Positions 55,461 through 64,000 of a stretch of DNA of 64,000 nt are shown in pieces. The notes beneath the pieces are model-generated. The model saw only the letters and a list, made by a program, of their open reading frames with translations. It was not told the origin of the DNA and ran no database searches. Each line of letters opens with the position of its first letter. Position 1 is the first letter of the stretch. The stretch is from Tenrec ecaudatus (Eukaryota; Chordata; Mammalia; Afrosoricida; Tenrecidae), in NCBI RefSeq assembly GCF_050624435.1, contig NC_134538.1:121121937-121185936 (forward strand), given 5' to 3'. The translations under genes and the position numbers were made by a program.

Positions 55461-55488
55461 TCCTAACCCTGTGCTTGCTGTCCCGCAG
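55461..55488 (+). promoter_or_regulatory. Splice acceptor and branch point of terminal exon
   Basis: A 'cctaac' branch-point match (55462-55467) lies 21 bp before the AG at 55487-55488. A pyrimidine-rich tract 'ctgtgcttgctgtccc' sits between them and 'gcag' ends the intron. In the exon's frame the nearest upstream stop (TAA, 55464-55466) is in the intron, as expected. Confidence 0.75.
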
Positions 55489-56144
55489 ACGAACCCGCCG
55501 CCTGGAGTCCTCCCGCTGCCGCCTCCCCAGGTCTGCCGGAAGTAGGCGTCTCCCTGGAGGACGTCCTCGCGCCATTCTCTCCATCACATCCAGCCCCCCC
55601 CTCCGACCCTTCCCACCAGATAAGCCCAGACCCGACTTGGGATATCAAAAGGGAACACGACGTTAGGAAACCAAAGGAGCTTGCGGCCGGCGGCCAGAAG
55701 AAGCAGCGCCTCGGGGAGCGGGGCGAGCGCGCGGCGAGCCCGCAGAGGGCCGCGCGGCCCCGGCTCGAGGAGGCGCCCGGCGGCCAGGGGCGGCCCGAGG
55801 CCGGCAGGCCCGCCTCGGAGGCCCGGGCGCCCGGGCCCGCGGCGGAGGACGCGGCGGACGCGGCGCGGGCCGGCGGCCAGGAGGGTGGCCGCGCCGCGGC
55901 GGGCCCCGAGCTCGGCCGGCGCGACGGGCCCGGCGCCGCGTTCCCGCCGGGGGCAGGCGGCGGCGGCGCGCGGGAGGCCGAGGGCCGGGCGGGCGCGCGC
56001 GCGGGCCCGCGGCCGCAGGGCGCGCGGCCACCAGGGGGCGCTCCCGCGCGCAAGGCGGCCGTGGCGCCGGGGCCCTGGAAGGTGCCGGGCTCCGACAAGC
56101 TGCCCGGCGCCCTCAAGCCCGGCGCCCCGGCGGCCGGCAGATGA
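55489..56144 (+). CDS. C-terminal coding exon of an unrecognised protein (partial)
   Basis: This is the only coding exon I can support. The reading frame stays open for 218 codons from the acceptor to TGA at 56142-56144. The first two bases (AC) complete a codon begun in the previous exon. The upstream exons, and so the protein's start, were not found. The frame begins EPAAWSPPAAASPGLPEVG. Next is an acidic/hydrophobic stretch, VSLEDVLAPF, then a Ser/Pro-rich segment. A charged segment, WDIKREHDVRKPKEL (about residues 51-65), is followed by QKKQRLGERGE. Residues about 80-195 are Ala/Gly/Pro/Arg-rich and probably disordered. The end is less skewed, with PWKVPGSDKLPGALKP before the stop. No membrane segment, zinc finger or catalytic motif is seen. 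Other long frames here, on both strands, are by-products of very high GC. The charged segment and the last 20 residues look most like constrained sequence. I do not recognise the family and give no gene name. Confidence 0.6.
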
Positions 56145-58153
56145 GCCGCGCCGACCCGCCTCCACGCAGGCCGCGCTTCTTAGGTTCCGTCTCACGGCGT
56201 TTTAATTTATTTTCCCTCGCACACGCATCGATCCACGAGGCCCCGAGGCCTGGAGCGTCGACGTGAGGTGGCACGTGCCCGACGAGCGGGGGCGGCCCAG
56301 CGTCTCCCGCGCAGACCCAAACTGATCCTGAAGCCCCCCGCCCCCAGCCCACGTGGGGGGCTTTGGCAGCTATGGAAGAACCAAAACAACGTGAGGAACA
56401 TCACAGAGAGTGCAGTGTAGCTTTAGGAAAAAAGGAAAGAAAAAAACACCCCACTGCATGAAGGATTTGGATGTCATCCAAACTTTATATCAAGAAACTG
56501 AACAGGTTAAGAGCAATCACAAACTGGAATATCGCCTTAAAAATCAAACTGCACGGAGCAAGCTGAAACTGAGACAAGATTATATCTTTTCATTGATCTA
56601 AAGCATTGTAAATAAATTGTTCTGGACATATCTAGACAGGGGTTCAAGGGTTTCTTTGAAACATTCAGAACTGTTCGCCCATGACACGTTTCTGTGGCCC
56701 ACCGTTGGCATCCACCTCTGGTATTAGGCCCGTTCCTGCATACTGCAGGAGGAGTTAGAAATTAGTGAATTCATTGGTGTGATGCCATTTTTACTGCCAT
56801 TTCTGTGATCCAATCATATTTCTGTGCATTTTCAGTGATAGGAGGGGGAAAAACGTTTTTAAAAAGTGTATCCTAGGAAACAGTGTGCCATATGTCAGAA
56901 TTTTGCAATTTAGCTCATAGATCTTAATTGGTTTTCATCTAAAGAATGAATTTTACAATTTAAGGACCACAATTGTGTACCCAAGATTGGCAAGGTTGCA
57001 ATTCCTTTATGAAAAGATTCTCCACATCAGCCCAGACTAGCAGGGATAAATAGCTTCTTTGTCAGCATTGTTCTATTTCATTTTTTTGTTGTCTTTTCAA
57101 TGCTTCCTATTCACTTTGACACAGTAGAGGCTAACGATATCTCCTATATTTCTCAGATTGAAATGACCCCAATATTAAAAAATTATTATCACCAGTTTAT
57201 TTTCATTACAGGTTTTTTTTTGTTTGGGTTTTTTTTTAGCATTCCTTTCTGCTTCTCTCTCTCTAAGCTTTCTCTTTCCCACTTGCTTTCCATTTTGATT
57301 TGTACTCTGCCTTTTTTCTTTTTGTAAAATCTCCTTAACAACCTTCTGTTTCCATTCATCAGTGGTTGAACCCCAAGTAAAAGTCCCTGGCCCACCCTGC
57401 TTCCCTGTTATTTTAGTACTGTTTTTTTCCCTTTCTTTAGTATTTCTATTTAAATGTTTAGTATTTAAGTGTTCCCTTCAATTCATTGTCCATTGGTACT
57501 TGTAGCTACACATATTAAAATGTTGCTGAAGGCAGCTTCTCAGTAGTCTGCCTGAAATAAATGAGGCTTCATTCCAGTACTTCAGTAACATCCTTCCATA
57601 GCCCTACAGGAGTCTGGATCCAAATAAGCCTCACCTCCTGGCACCTTCAGTCAAGCAAGTAAAACTTGGGGATCAGGTCCATTGAGCAAGGTCACACTTA
57701 ACAGCCTCCTTCCGCTGCCCCGGTGACTCTCTGTAACTGTAGTATCTTGCGCTATGCCATTTCATTTCCACCAGGCAGAGGAGTAGTATTGTTTGACAAG
57801 ATGAGAATGTGGTTGACAGCTGTAAGTGGAAGGTCTTGCAACTTGTAAAACCAATTTCCCAAAATGAAAACCATTCATCATAAACAAAAGCACAAACACA
57901 TGTAGCAGTTTACAGTACTTTTGGTTTCATCTCGATTAGTCTTTCTCCCCTGGGCTAGAAATCCAGTATAGCTCGCCATTAATTTATTGAATCTGGTTTG
58001 GACAATGCTTCTGTAGTGTAGCTGCACGTCCTGGTACTGTATCCTCTGACCTTTATTTTCCATGTGTTACAAAAGGAAAAGAAAACAAACAAACACTGAT
58101 TACGCTTGCATAAACTCTTATTTGCACAGTTCACAGCTACTACTTGTGTAATA
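56145..58153 (+). other. Probable 3' UTR of the terminal exon
   Basis: After the stop, composition falls from extreme GC to AT-rich by about 56380. AATAAA occurs at 56611-56616, giving a 3' UTR of roughly 490 nt, and again at 57556-57561. T-rich text surrounds 57070-57330 and 57420. A 63-codon frame at 56410-56601 is not considered coding. Which signal is used is unknown. Confidence 0.45.
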
Positions 58154-58620
58154 CAGTCATGCGCCGAATAACATCCCTTGGGGCAATACCCTACCACATA
58201 TACATCCATGATCCCCACCCCTTAAAGCCTATTCTATTAAAATTTTCCCGCACATTCAATGGTTCGTAAACAAACAGGCACTGCTTTGGGACAGGCATCA
58301 AAAAATGATTGTTATTATTACTGCATTCTTATGTTAAAGAGGTTTTTGTCTACCTGGAAGTATTTTTTAAATGTTTTTTTAAGCATAAAAAGATAAACTA
58401 TATACTAAGACACTTGACTAGCAGACCTTAGAAACGAACCATAACTAACTGTACCCATTGACATACAAATTCAATTTAAAGACAACCAGATTAAGAACAG
58501 AACTCACTTGTAATCTGGGGACTGCCTGTATATAATAGTACGGTGTTTTCACAACATCCAAGTCACATAATACCGTATCTCACAGAACACATTCTGGATG
58601 TTAAGCGACGCATGACTGTA
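58152..58620. mobile_element. 465-bp Tigger-like MITE with TA duplication
   Basis: The element (58154-58618) starts CAGTCATGCGCCGAATAACA and ends with its inverse, GTTAAGCGACGCATGACTG. TA at 58152-58153 and 58619-58620 is the Tc1/mariner-type target duplication. The interior contains a second passage, 'aggcagtccccagattacaa' read on the minus strand (about 58508-58527), that resembles another DNA-transposon end. One element may therefore be nested in the other. There is no coding capacity. Confidence 0.85.
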
Positions 58621-59508
58621 ATTGCTTTCTGCCGCTGTTATCCATAACCTGTGAAGACAGCACCTCATCTAAATCCCATTCCAAATAATACTTCTGTGTA
58701 GTGTTAGCTGTGAATTTACCCTGTACAGCTGTATCTCTATAAATATAATTCCATGTATTAATAGTCACAAAAAGACTGTAAGTGAGCAACTATTTTTATG
58801 AAACGCACCACTATGGATAAATTAACTTTTACAGAAATCTTGTTTACTGTATGATATTCTAAAACACTGTCAAATAAAATATATATCCAAAAATCTTTTC
58901 TTTTTCCAACTATATAGGCTGTGTGTTAATTTGAAGTAAATCATTCCTGGGGATTCATTTAATTTTTTAAAAACAGCAGTTATTTTACTGATTTTAAAAA
59001 TGTAAGTCTAACCATAGCAGGGTTTCTTCGGAACTTGAATCTAAAATGGAGTAGCAATGCACGTGAAAAAATCATGGACTTTTCCAGCCCAAGTAAAGTG
59101 AGTTTTCCCATAGAAAATCTAGTTAGTACTTGGCTGTCAGCTTACTACTTAATTTATGAACGAACAGCATCTGTCTGTGGCTTGCTACATTGATTCATAT
59201 TGCCTTTTATTTAAAAAAAGGTCTAAGGTATCATTCAATAATAAATTCCATCACATATTTCCCTTTTAATGCTGATTTTTTTTATGCAAAACCTCAAGGA
59301 GGTTATACAGCCTTTGGTAAGGAACAGAGAATACGTATGAACCTGATGACCAAACACACCTTTGGAGGTTTGTCTGGTAGTGGGGTAAGGACAACACTAT
59401 CATGAAAACTAGGGAGTTCATAATCCAAAGAAATAGTTCTCATCTAGGCTCTGTCATCACTCTTCCGATTGATGTCGAGTAACCAGTTGTGACTGAGTTA
59501 GACCGGGT
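58621..59508. other. Unique AT-rich sequence, possible distal 3' UTR
   Basis: A third AATAAA lies at 58873-58878. The stretch is A/T-rich without recognisable repeats. Downstream of it no coding potential is seen. Confidence 0.4.
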
Positions 59509-59812
59509 TGTGTTAGGCCTGCTTGACTAGAGAAACAGCTCCAGAGACACTCAGATATGTGTAAGAAAGAGCTTTAGATCAAAGAGTCATTGTATAATAA
59601 GAAAACATCCCAGCCCAGTCCAGATCAAATCCATAAGTGCGATACTAGTCCATAAATCCCTCTTCAGACTCAGGAAACCCCATTCAGTGATACTGGAAAG
59701 TCACAGGCCAGTGGGTGCAAATTCCTGTGGATCAAATAGCGGAAGCTTCTCAGCACTGGCACGGGGCTCCACGTGGCTCCCACAGTTCTCCAAGCGTGGC
59801 TCTTCAACAGGA
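59509..59812. repeat. Unclassified afrotherian interspersed repeat
   Basis: The phrases 'gcctgcttgactagagaaac', 'cagccagtccagatcaaat'-like text, 'cttcagactcaggaaacccc' and 'cacgtggctcccacagttct' recur, to my knowledge, in afrotherian genomes. I cannot assign a class. It abuts an AfroSINE. Confidence 0.45.
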
Positions 59813-59955
59813 AAGTGATTTCACTCATGGCGACCCATGTGTGGCAGAGTAGAGCTGCTGGCATTTTCAAAATAGATGACCAGCTCTTTCTCCCGAGGTG
59901 CCCCTGGGTAAGCAAAACCACCCACCTTTCAGTTAGCAGCCAAGCACTGAAACCC
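59813..59955 (-). repeat. AfroSINE copy, - strand, diverged
   Basis: Recognised by 'cactcatggcgacccatgtg', 'ggcagagtagagctgctg' and the head 'cctttcagttagcagccaag'. Confidence 0.6.
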
Positions 59956-60138
59956 CCAAACCGCCCATCTTTGACTACAGTGAACTTTTTCAAAACTAAA
60001 CACAGCATCTATCACTTTTAGAAAAGGGAGAAAGGTGACAGGAAGTGTGACTTGAAGCACAAATGTGAAGGTGTTTGTAACATGTATGTAGTTCTTGTGT
60101 GAAACATCTGAGCATGACTCGATGCAAGCTAGAAAAGC
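59956..60138. other. Unique sequence
   Basis: Nothing recognised. Confidence 0.35.
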
Positions 60139-60340
60139 AAAACCCCCAAACACCCACTGCCTTGGAGTCGATGCCACTCATAGTTACCCTGTAGGACAGC
60201 GGAGAACTGCCCCGTTTGGGTTTCTGAAGCTGTAACTCTTCATAGGAGCAAAAAGCCTCATCTTTCTCCCGTAAAAGCAAACCAATGGATTCAAATGGTT
60301 AGAAGCCCAACATGTAATCCAGTACACCACCAGGGCTCAA
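60139..60340 (-). repeat. AfroSINE copy, - strand
   Basis: Well preserved: 'acccactgccttggagtcga', 'gttaccctgtaggacagcgg', 'aaaagcctcatctttctccc', and 'agtacaccaccagggctc'. It forms a head-to-head inverted pair with the next copy. Confidence 0.9.
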
Positions 60341-60440
60341 AAGACCTACAAAATACTGCAGTCAAAAACGTGGGTTGTCAATTATACAAAAGGAAATCCT
60401 GTTTGAAAAGCGAGAATGAAGTCTTTGGGGCAGTAAGCAG

Positions 60441-60608
60441 GCACTCTGGCGGCCCTGGAGAAGCAGCATTACACTGCTAATTGGGAAGTTCAAACCCACC
60501 GGCCGCTCTGGAGGAGAGGGAGGGGGCTGTTCCCATAAAGATTTACAGTCTCAGAAACCCTGCATTGGGTCTATGAGTTGGAATCAACCTGATGGCAGTG
60601 AGTTAACT
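60441..60608 (+). repeat. AfroSINE copy, + strand
   Basis: From 'ctctggcggccctggagaag' to 'tctatgagttggaatcaacc' and 'tgatggcagtgagtt'. All modules are present. Confidence 0.9.
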
Positions 60609-62600
60609 AGTAAGTAGAACGCTACAAAGCTCAAAAACAGACCAAAGGGACCAGTCCAGAGGTAGAGACTCAGGGTGAAGGGGGGTTGAGGGTGGGGGCA
60701 GGGGTGGGGAGAAAGACCGCTGGACAAGAACATCCTCATGAATTCCTGTATCTCCAAGGTCAGGAGAATGTGAAAAAGTCAAGGAAACTACAGTGGGGAC
60801 TAGGGTGAAAAGCTGTCATTTTATCAAATCCAATATAGGTAGGAATTAATTCCAGTTTCTAAAGAGAAAGAAAAGGAAATTTTCTAAATTAAAATAAACT
60901 CCATTTGCAATGTTATGGTTTTAAAACATTGGTAAGGAATTCTTATTTTTAAGATGTACCAAATTGTGGGAGCTGGAGGAACCACCACACGGAGCCATCT
61001 TCCTGCCACACCTGGCCCACAGCCCACCAATTGGCCAGCCTCTGCCTCGAAACCCCGCCAGGCTCCCGGCAGAGAAGCCTTTGCTTTCAGCCTGGAAGCC
61101 GGGGAGGGTACAGGCCCCAAGATCCTAGTCCACGTGGCTATTCAAGTATGTCTGCCTGGATCGCTTCAAATGTTCACTAGCGGCAGGAGGCCCTTGACCA
61201 GAAACTTCTTTCTTGACTATTCCCACGGCAAAGGTGAATTTGTCTATAAAGCTAAAGAAACTCAAGGCGGGCACAAGCCCCGAAATTACCTTGAAATGTT
61301 ACCTCTCTTTCTTCTTGAGCTTCCCCTGAATATGTAGGCCCATAGCTCCCCAAAGCCGGGCCTGCCCCTGCCCTCATGATACGCACAGCAAGATCAAACG
61401 ACCCAATCAATTACTGACGGAATTTGGACTGAACAGCGGTTTCTTTTTCAGCCAACCATCGTGCCAGGCATATGCTTGTAAAATCATAAGAATGCTTTCC
61501 AAGTCTTAAAATAGTCAGGGTACTGTGTCTAATGATGAGATCTGCACCATGCCTAGCTCGTTTAGGGCGCCAATTAAAATGTGTGGAGATGATGATGATG
61601 ATCATCGGCGGTAATAATAGCTGTCATTGTAAACATTTGTGTATAAACAATGAAACGACACTCTAGAATTAAACAAACTCATGCTGGGCGTCTGATAACC
61701 ACACCAGCCAGGCAAGTCCGTGATCAGGGGTTTCATACATGCTAAAATCTGTCCCACCACCCACGGAGGGAAACCAGCCACCGGAAATGCGGGCCTTCTC
61801 TACGTGACGGGCTCCAAGGTTTGCTGCCATCTTTCCAGCTCATTTTCATGCCTCTTGGAGAAGGACTTCACCGGGAGGAGGCTGGGAATCTGTCAAGGTC
61901 TGCTCAATGTTTCTAGGGGAAACCATGGCCTTTGACTCTTTTTCTTAAGTAAGAAGTAAATGTGGCCTGTATGTTCTATAATCCTAAGACGAGGCTGCTG
62001 CTGTGTAGCCTTGCAGAGCGAGCACTGTCTCTGACTTCGTAGGCATTCAACAATGAACCCCCAGGAGGACGACGTGCAACCCCCAAAGCAGCAGCCAATG
62101 ATATACATCTGCAGAGAATGGCACAGGGAAAAGGAAATAACATCCAGGGATCCGATCAGAGGCAGAGGATGTGGATACAGCGTAATGTGCAGGAAAACGA
62201 CTAAGAGACTGGTGGGGTTTGGTGCTCGATGAAGCGTGAAGTCAGAGACCGTCTGCACGTGTGTTGGATTTGCCTGCGGCTTCACTTTGCTGTGTGACTT
62301 TCGGATAACGCACTCTGAATGTAATGGGATACATATGGTCTCATTTAGTTTCAAAAACCAAATTGTGTTTAGCTATCTATGAGTGCACTGTGTAAATAAA
62401 TTATTTTTCATTCGATTAAAAAAATCCTCATAAGATGTGCCCATGTCCAAAGAAGTGGTTTTGTCTCAGGCCGGCTGGCTTCCCCCTGGAGATCCGTGGG
62501 GGCAGGCACTGGCAAGGACGACCAGCGGGATCCCATTTCCAGTCATTCAGATTCTGGTTAAGGTTTGCTAGTTCTACTTCTCTGCGTCCTTTTCAAAGAC
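60609..62600. other. Unique sequence, no gene seen
   Basis: About 2 kb. Frames of 127 codons (60954-61337, +) and 153 codons (61893-62354, -) have no recognisable domain or splice context. A (GAT)n-type run lies at 61587-61603. Confidence 0.4.
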
Positions 62601-62770
62601 CCCCACCAAAAAGCCTGGGGTTAGAACCCCGCACTGGCTCCACAGGAGACAGATGAGGCAGTCCGCTCCCATTAAGACGTACAGCCTTGGAAACCCTCGG
62701 CGCAATTCTACTCTGTCCTGTAGGGTCGCTGAGACTCAGAATCGGTTCAAGAAGAGTGAGTTTCACACAG
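62601..62770 (+). repeat. AfroSINE copy, + strand
   Basis: Modules 'ggggttagaaccccgcactg', 'agacgtacagccttggaaac', 'ctactctgtcctgtagggtc' and 'gctgagactcagaatcgg'. The first part of the head is lost. Confidence 0.85.
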
Positions 62771-62835
62771 TCCACACACTCCCACCAAAAAAAAAGGCCA
62801 ACTACTCACCTCGGCTGTATTTTATCCTAATTTGG

Positions 62836-62886
62836 GGGATGCCTGGATGGTGCAGATAATGCTCAACTACTAACCTAACAGAGGTT
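62836..62886 (+). repeat. AfroSINE head fragment, + strand
   Basis: Only about 50 bp, 'atgcctggatggtgcagata' and 'ctcaactactaacctaacag', resembling the A-box half. Confidence 0.45.
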
Positions 62887-63422
62887 GGTGATCTCAGCGT
62901 GCTCGGTGGGGTCGTGGAAGAAAGGACGGATGATCTGCTTCTGAAAGGTCAAGGCCATAAAAACCTGGTGGAACCAAGTGTTACCCTGAAACACGTTAGT
63001 GTCTTGTCTTGATTTGGTTAGTCCAAAGAGTTTGGCTATCCAAAAGTTTGGCAGCTGGAGTCCTCTCTGGGGCACCTCAGAAGGAAGGCCTGGCAACCTG
63101 CTTCTGAAAAATCCCCCATATAAAACCGTAAGCATCGCAGTTCCCCTCTCAGGCCCACAGGGGAGGGGCGCTAGGCCCACTGGTGATATTGCCTGGAGGT
63201 GTGGAAAACCCGGCCCAGGCATTACAGTGTGGTCTGCGGGAGAGAGAACCGCGAGCCCAGCGGAGGCTCCAGGAAGAAATCAGGACGGAGGAAGCGCCCT
63301 CCTTTGCCCTGGCGGAGTGAGAGCTCATGTTTGTTTGATTTTTTTAAGCATGTCAGACCTTCTCTGACTGAAAGGGTGACTTGACTAATTTTATGGCTCA
63401 ATCAGGAAAGAAAGAGAGAAAA
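62887..63422. other. Unique sequence, no gene seen
   Basis: Opposing frames of 115 and 122 codons (62875-63222 -, 62999-63367 +) are shadows of one another with no known domain. Confidence 0.4.
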
Positions 63423-63555
63423 AGAACCTCGCTGCCATCGAGTGGCTTCTGACTTCTAACAGCCCCCCAGGGCCTGGTACAAGTCCCCTGTGGGTTTCTG
63501 ACTGTCGCTCTTTACGGGTGTAGAACGCCCTGTCTTTCTCCTGTTGGCTCCATCA
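63423..63555 (-). repeat. AfroSINE, tail and middle, - strand
   Basis: 'aacctcgctgccatcgagtg', 'cccctgtgggtttctgactg', 'cgctctttacgggtgtagaa' and 'cgccctgtctttctcctg'. Head absent. Confidence 0.85.
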
Positions 63556-63917
63556 CAATTAGTCAGGTAAGTATATGGCAGGTATTTTGTTTGTTTTTGT
63601 TGTTTGTTTGTTTTTTACGGAACTTGAACTAGTTCAATCTACAAATATGAGATTTTAATGGAAAACATGCTTAAAGCACCTATACAGAATAAAATGCTTT
63701 CTTCACAAGCTTTAGATTGATGGCAGCAAATATCCAGAAGTCGGTTTAAACATGATATTGGGTCCGAAGTTTTATGGATTTACGGTAAAACTTTGGGAGT
63801 GAAAAAGAACACTCTTTAATGGAGTTTAACACGACTTTAAAAATAGTTGTTGAGTTGAAAATAAGTCACAAATATTGCTACAGAGCCATAGAAATCATTG
63901 TAGAGTAAAAATATTAA
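63556..63917. other. AT-rich sequence, probably mariner 3' flank in part
   Basis: A (TTTG)n run lies at 63587-63616. The rest may include the non-coding end of the mariner that begins at 63918, but no terminal inverted repeat could be fixed. Confidence 0.35.
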
Positions 63918-64000
63918 AGTGTGAGACTATTATTTCTCAACATAATCTCCCTCGAGAGTCAGTCTCCTTTCACCCTTCCCTGGAGAATCCTGTACCTTTC
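63918..64000 (-). pseudogene. Mariner transposase C-terminus, cut by window edge
   Basis: On the minus strand the text reads RRLTLEGDYVEK followed by TAA (63918-63920), the typical final residues of a mariner transposase. Upstream residues run off the window. It differs from the mariner at 9731 (which ends EYFESDKVVL), so a second mariner lineage is present. Whether the rest of the gene is intact cannot be judged. Confidence 0.6.

Larger units (their letters stand above)
55200..56360. other. CpG island over the terminal exon
   Basis: CpG dinucleotides are frequent from about 55200 and extremely dense from 55670 to 56140, with runs such as 'gggcgggcgcgcgcgcgggc' (55988). The island covers the last intron end and coding exon, not an obvious promoter, so it may simply reflect the very GC-rich coding sequence. 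An internal or antisense promoter cannot be ruled out from sequence alone. Confidence 0.85.

Noticed and set aside
55463-56195. Minus-strand frames of 217 and 203 codons and an alternative + frame of 174 codons
   Set aside because: Shadows of the GC-rich exon. Their products are Arg/Ala/Pro-rich with no less-skewed segments, whereas the chosen + frame has an acceptor, charged blocks and a stop before an AT-rich UTR.
61893-62354. 153-codon minus frame
   Set aside because: No domain, splice context or repeat; unsupported.
1-64000. A novel multi-gene biological system
   Set aside because: Only one exon is supported. The remaining structure is explained by transposable elements, microsatellites and candidate regulatory DNA.

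Overview
This is a vertebrate, almost certainly mammalian, genomic window and it is nearly all non-coding. The interspersed repeats point to Afrotheria. About 27 copies of a tRNA-derived SINE end in the AfroSINE signature ('gtcgc.atgagt...gactc.a.ggcag'). Several RTE/BovB-like LINE pieces end in 'ggcacctaacaa'. A young, abundant LINE, read here as L1, has a 3' UTR ending 'gagcccccaataaaatgattt'. Two SPIN-type hAT transposons narrow the source further, because within Afrotheria SPIN is known from tenrecs. A tenrec, such as Echinops, is therefore the best guess. That is an inference from repeats, not from a gene match.

Only one stretch looks like a protein-coding exon. It is a GC-rich terminal exon on the + strand (55489-56144) with a good branch point, pyrimidine tract and AG acceptor. 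It is open for 218 codons to a TGA and is followed by a 3' UTR with several AATAAA signals (56611, 57556, 58873). I do not recognise the protein. The sequence to its left is probably a large intron and intergenic DNA, and the sequence to its right is 3' UTR and flank. No tRNA, rRNA, CRISPR, operon or microbial system is present. The other open reading frames are chance frames, many of them running through microsatellites, CpG-rich DNA or transposons.

Layout. 1-5 kb: unique sequence with a CT/CA microsatellite and a SPIN element with a perfect 8-bp target-site duplication (TSD). 5-9 kb: AfroSINE cluster and a long L1 3' UTR. 9.7-11.6 kb: internally deleted mariner, an L2 remnant and a 5'-inverted RTE insertion. 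12-19 kb: possible LTR, a 205-bp MITE, L1 and RTE pieces, a GAGT satellite and an 87-bp tandem duplication. 19-25 kb: L1 copies, one with an internal duplication. 25-32 kb: mostly unique, with a very AT-rich block that resembles a conserved enhancer (27.93-28.25 kb) and an 84-bp palindromic MITE. 32-35 kb: RTE/BovB-like element with recognisable reverse transcriptase and a nested L1. 36-39.4 kb: SINEs, the second SPIN copy (nested in a SINE), and a GC-rich block followed by a second enhancer-like block. 40-49 kb: L1 with a 16-bp TSD, many AfroSINEs, a 1.9-kb L1 3' UTR and another RTE. 49-55 kb: unique sequence and an ancient repeat. 55-59 kb: the terminal exon and 3' UTR, with a Tigger-like MITE. 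59-64 kb: SINEs and a mariner cut by the window edge.

The biology on show is mobile-DNA history: horizontally acquired hAT, RTE and mariner families, nested insertions that can be ordered in time, and a few candidate conserved regulatory blocks near the single exon. I saw no novel multi-gene system, and none is claimed.
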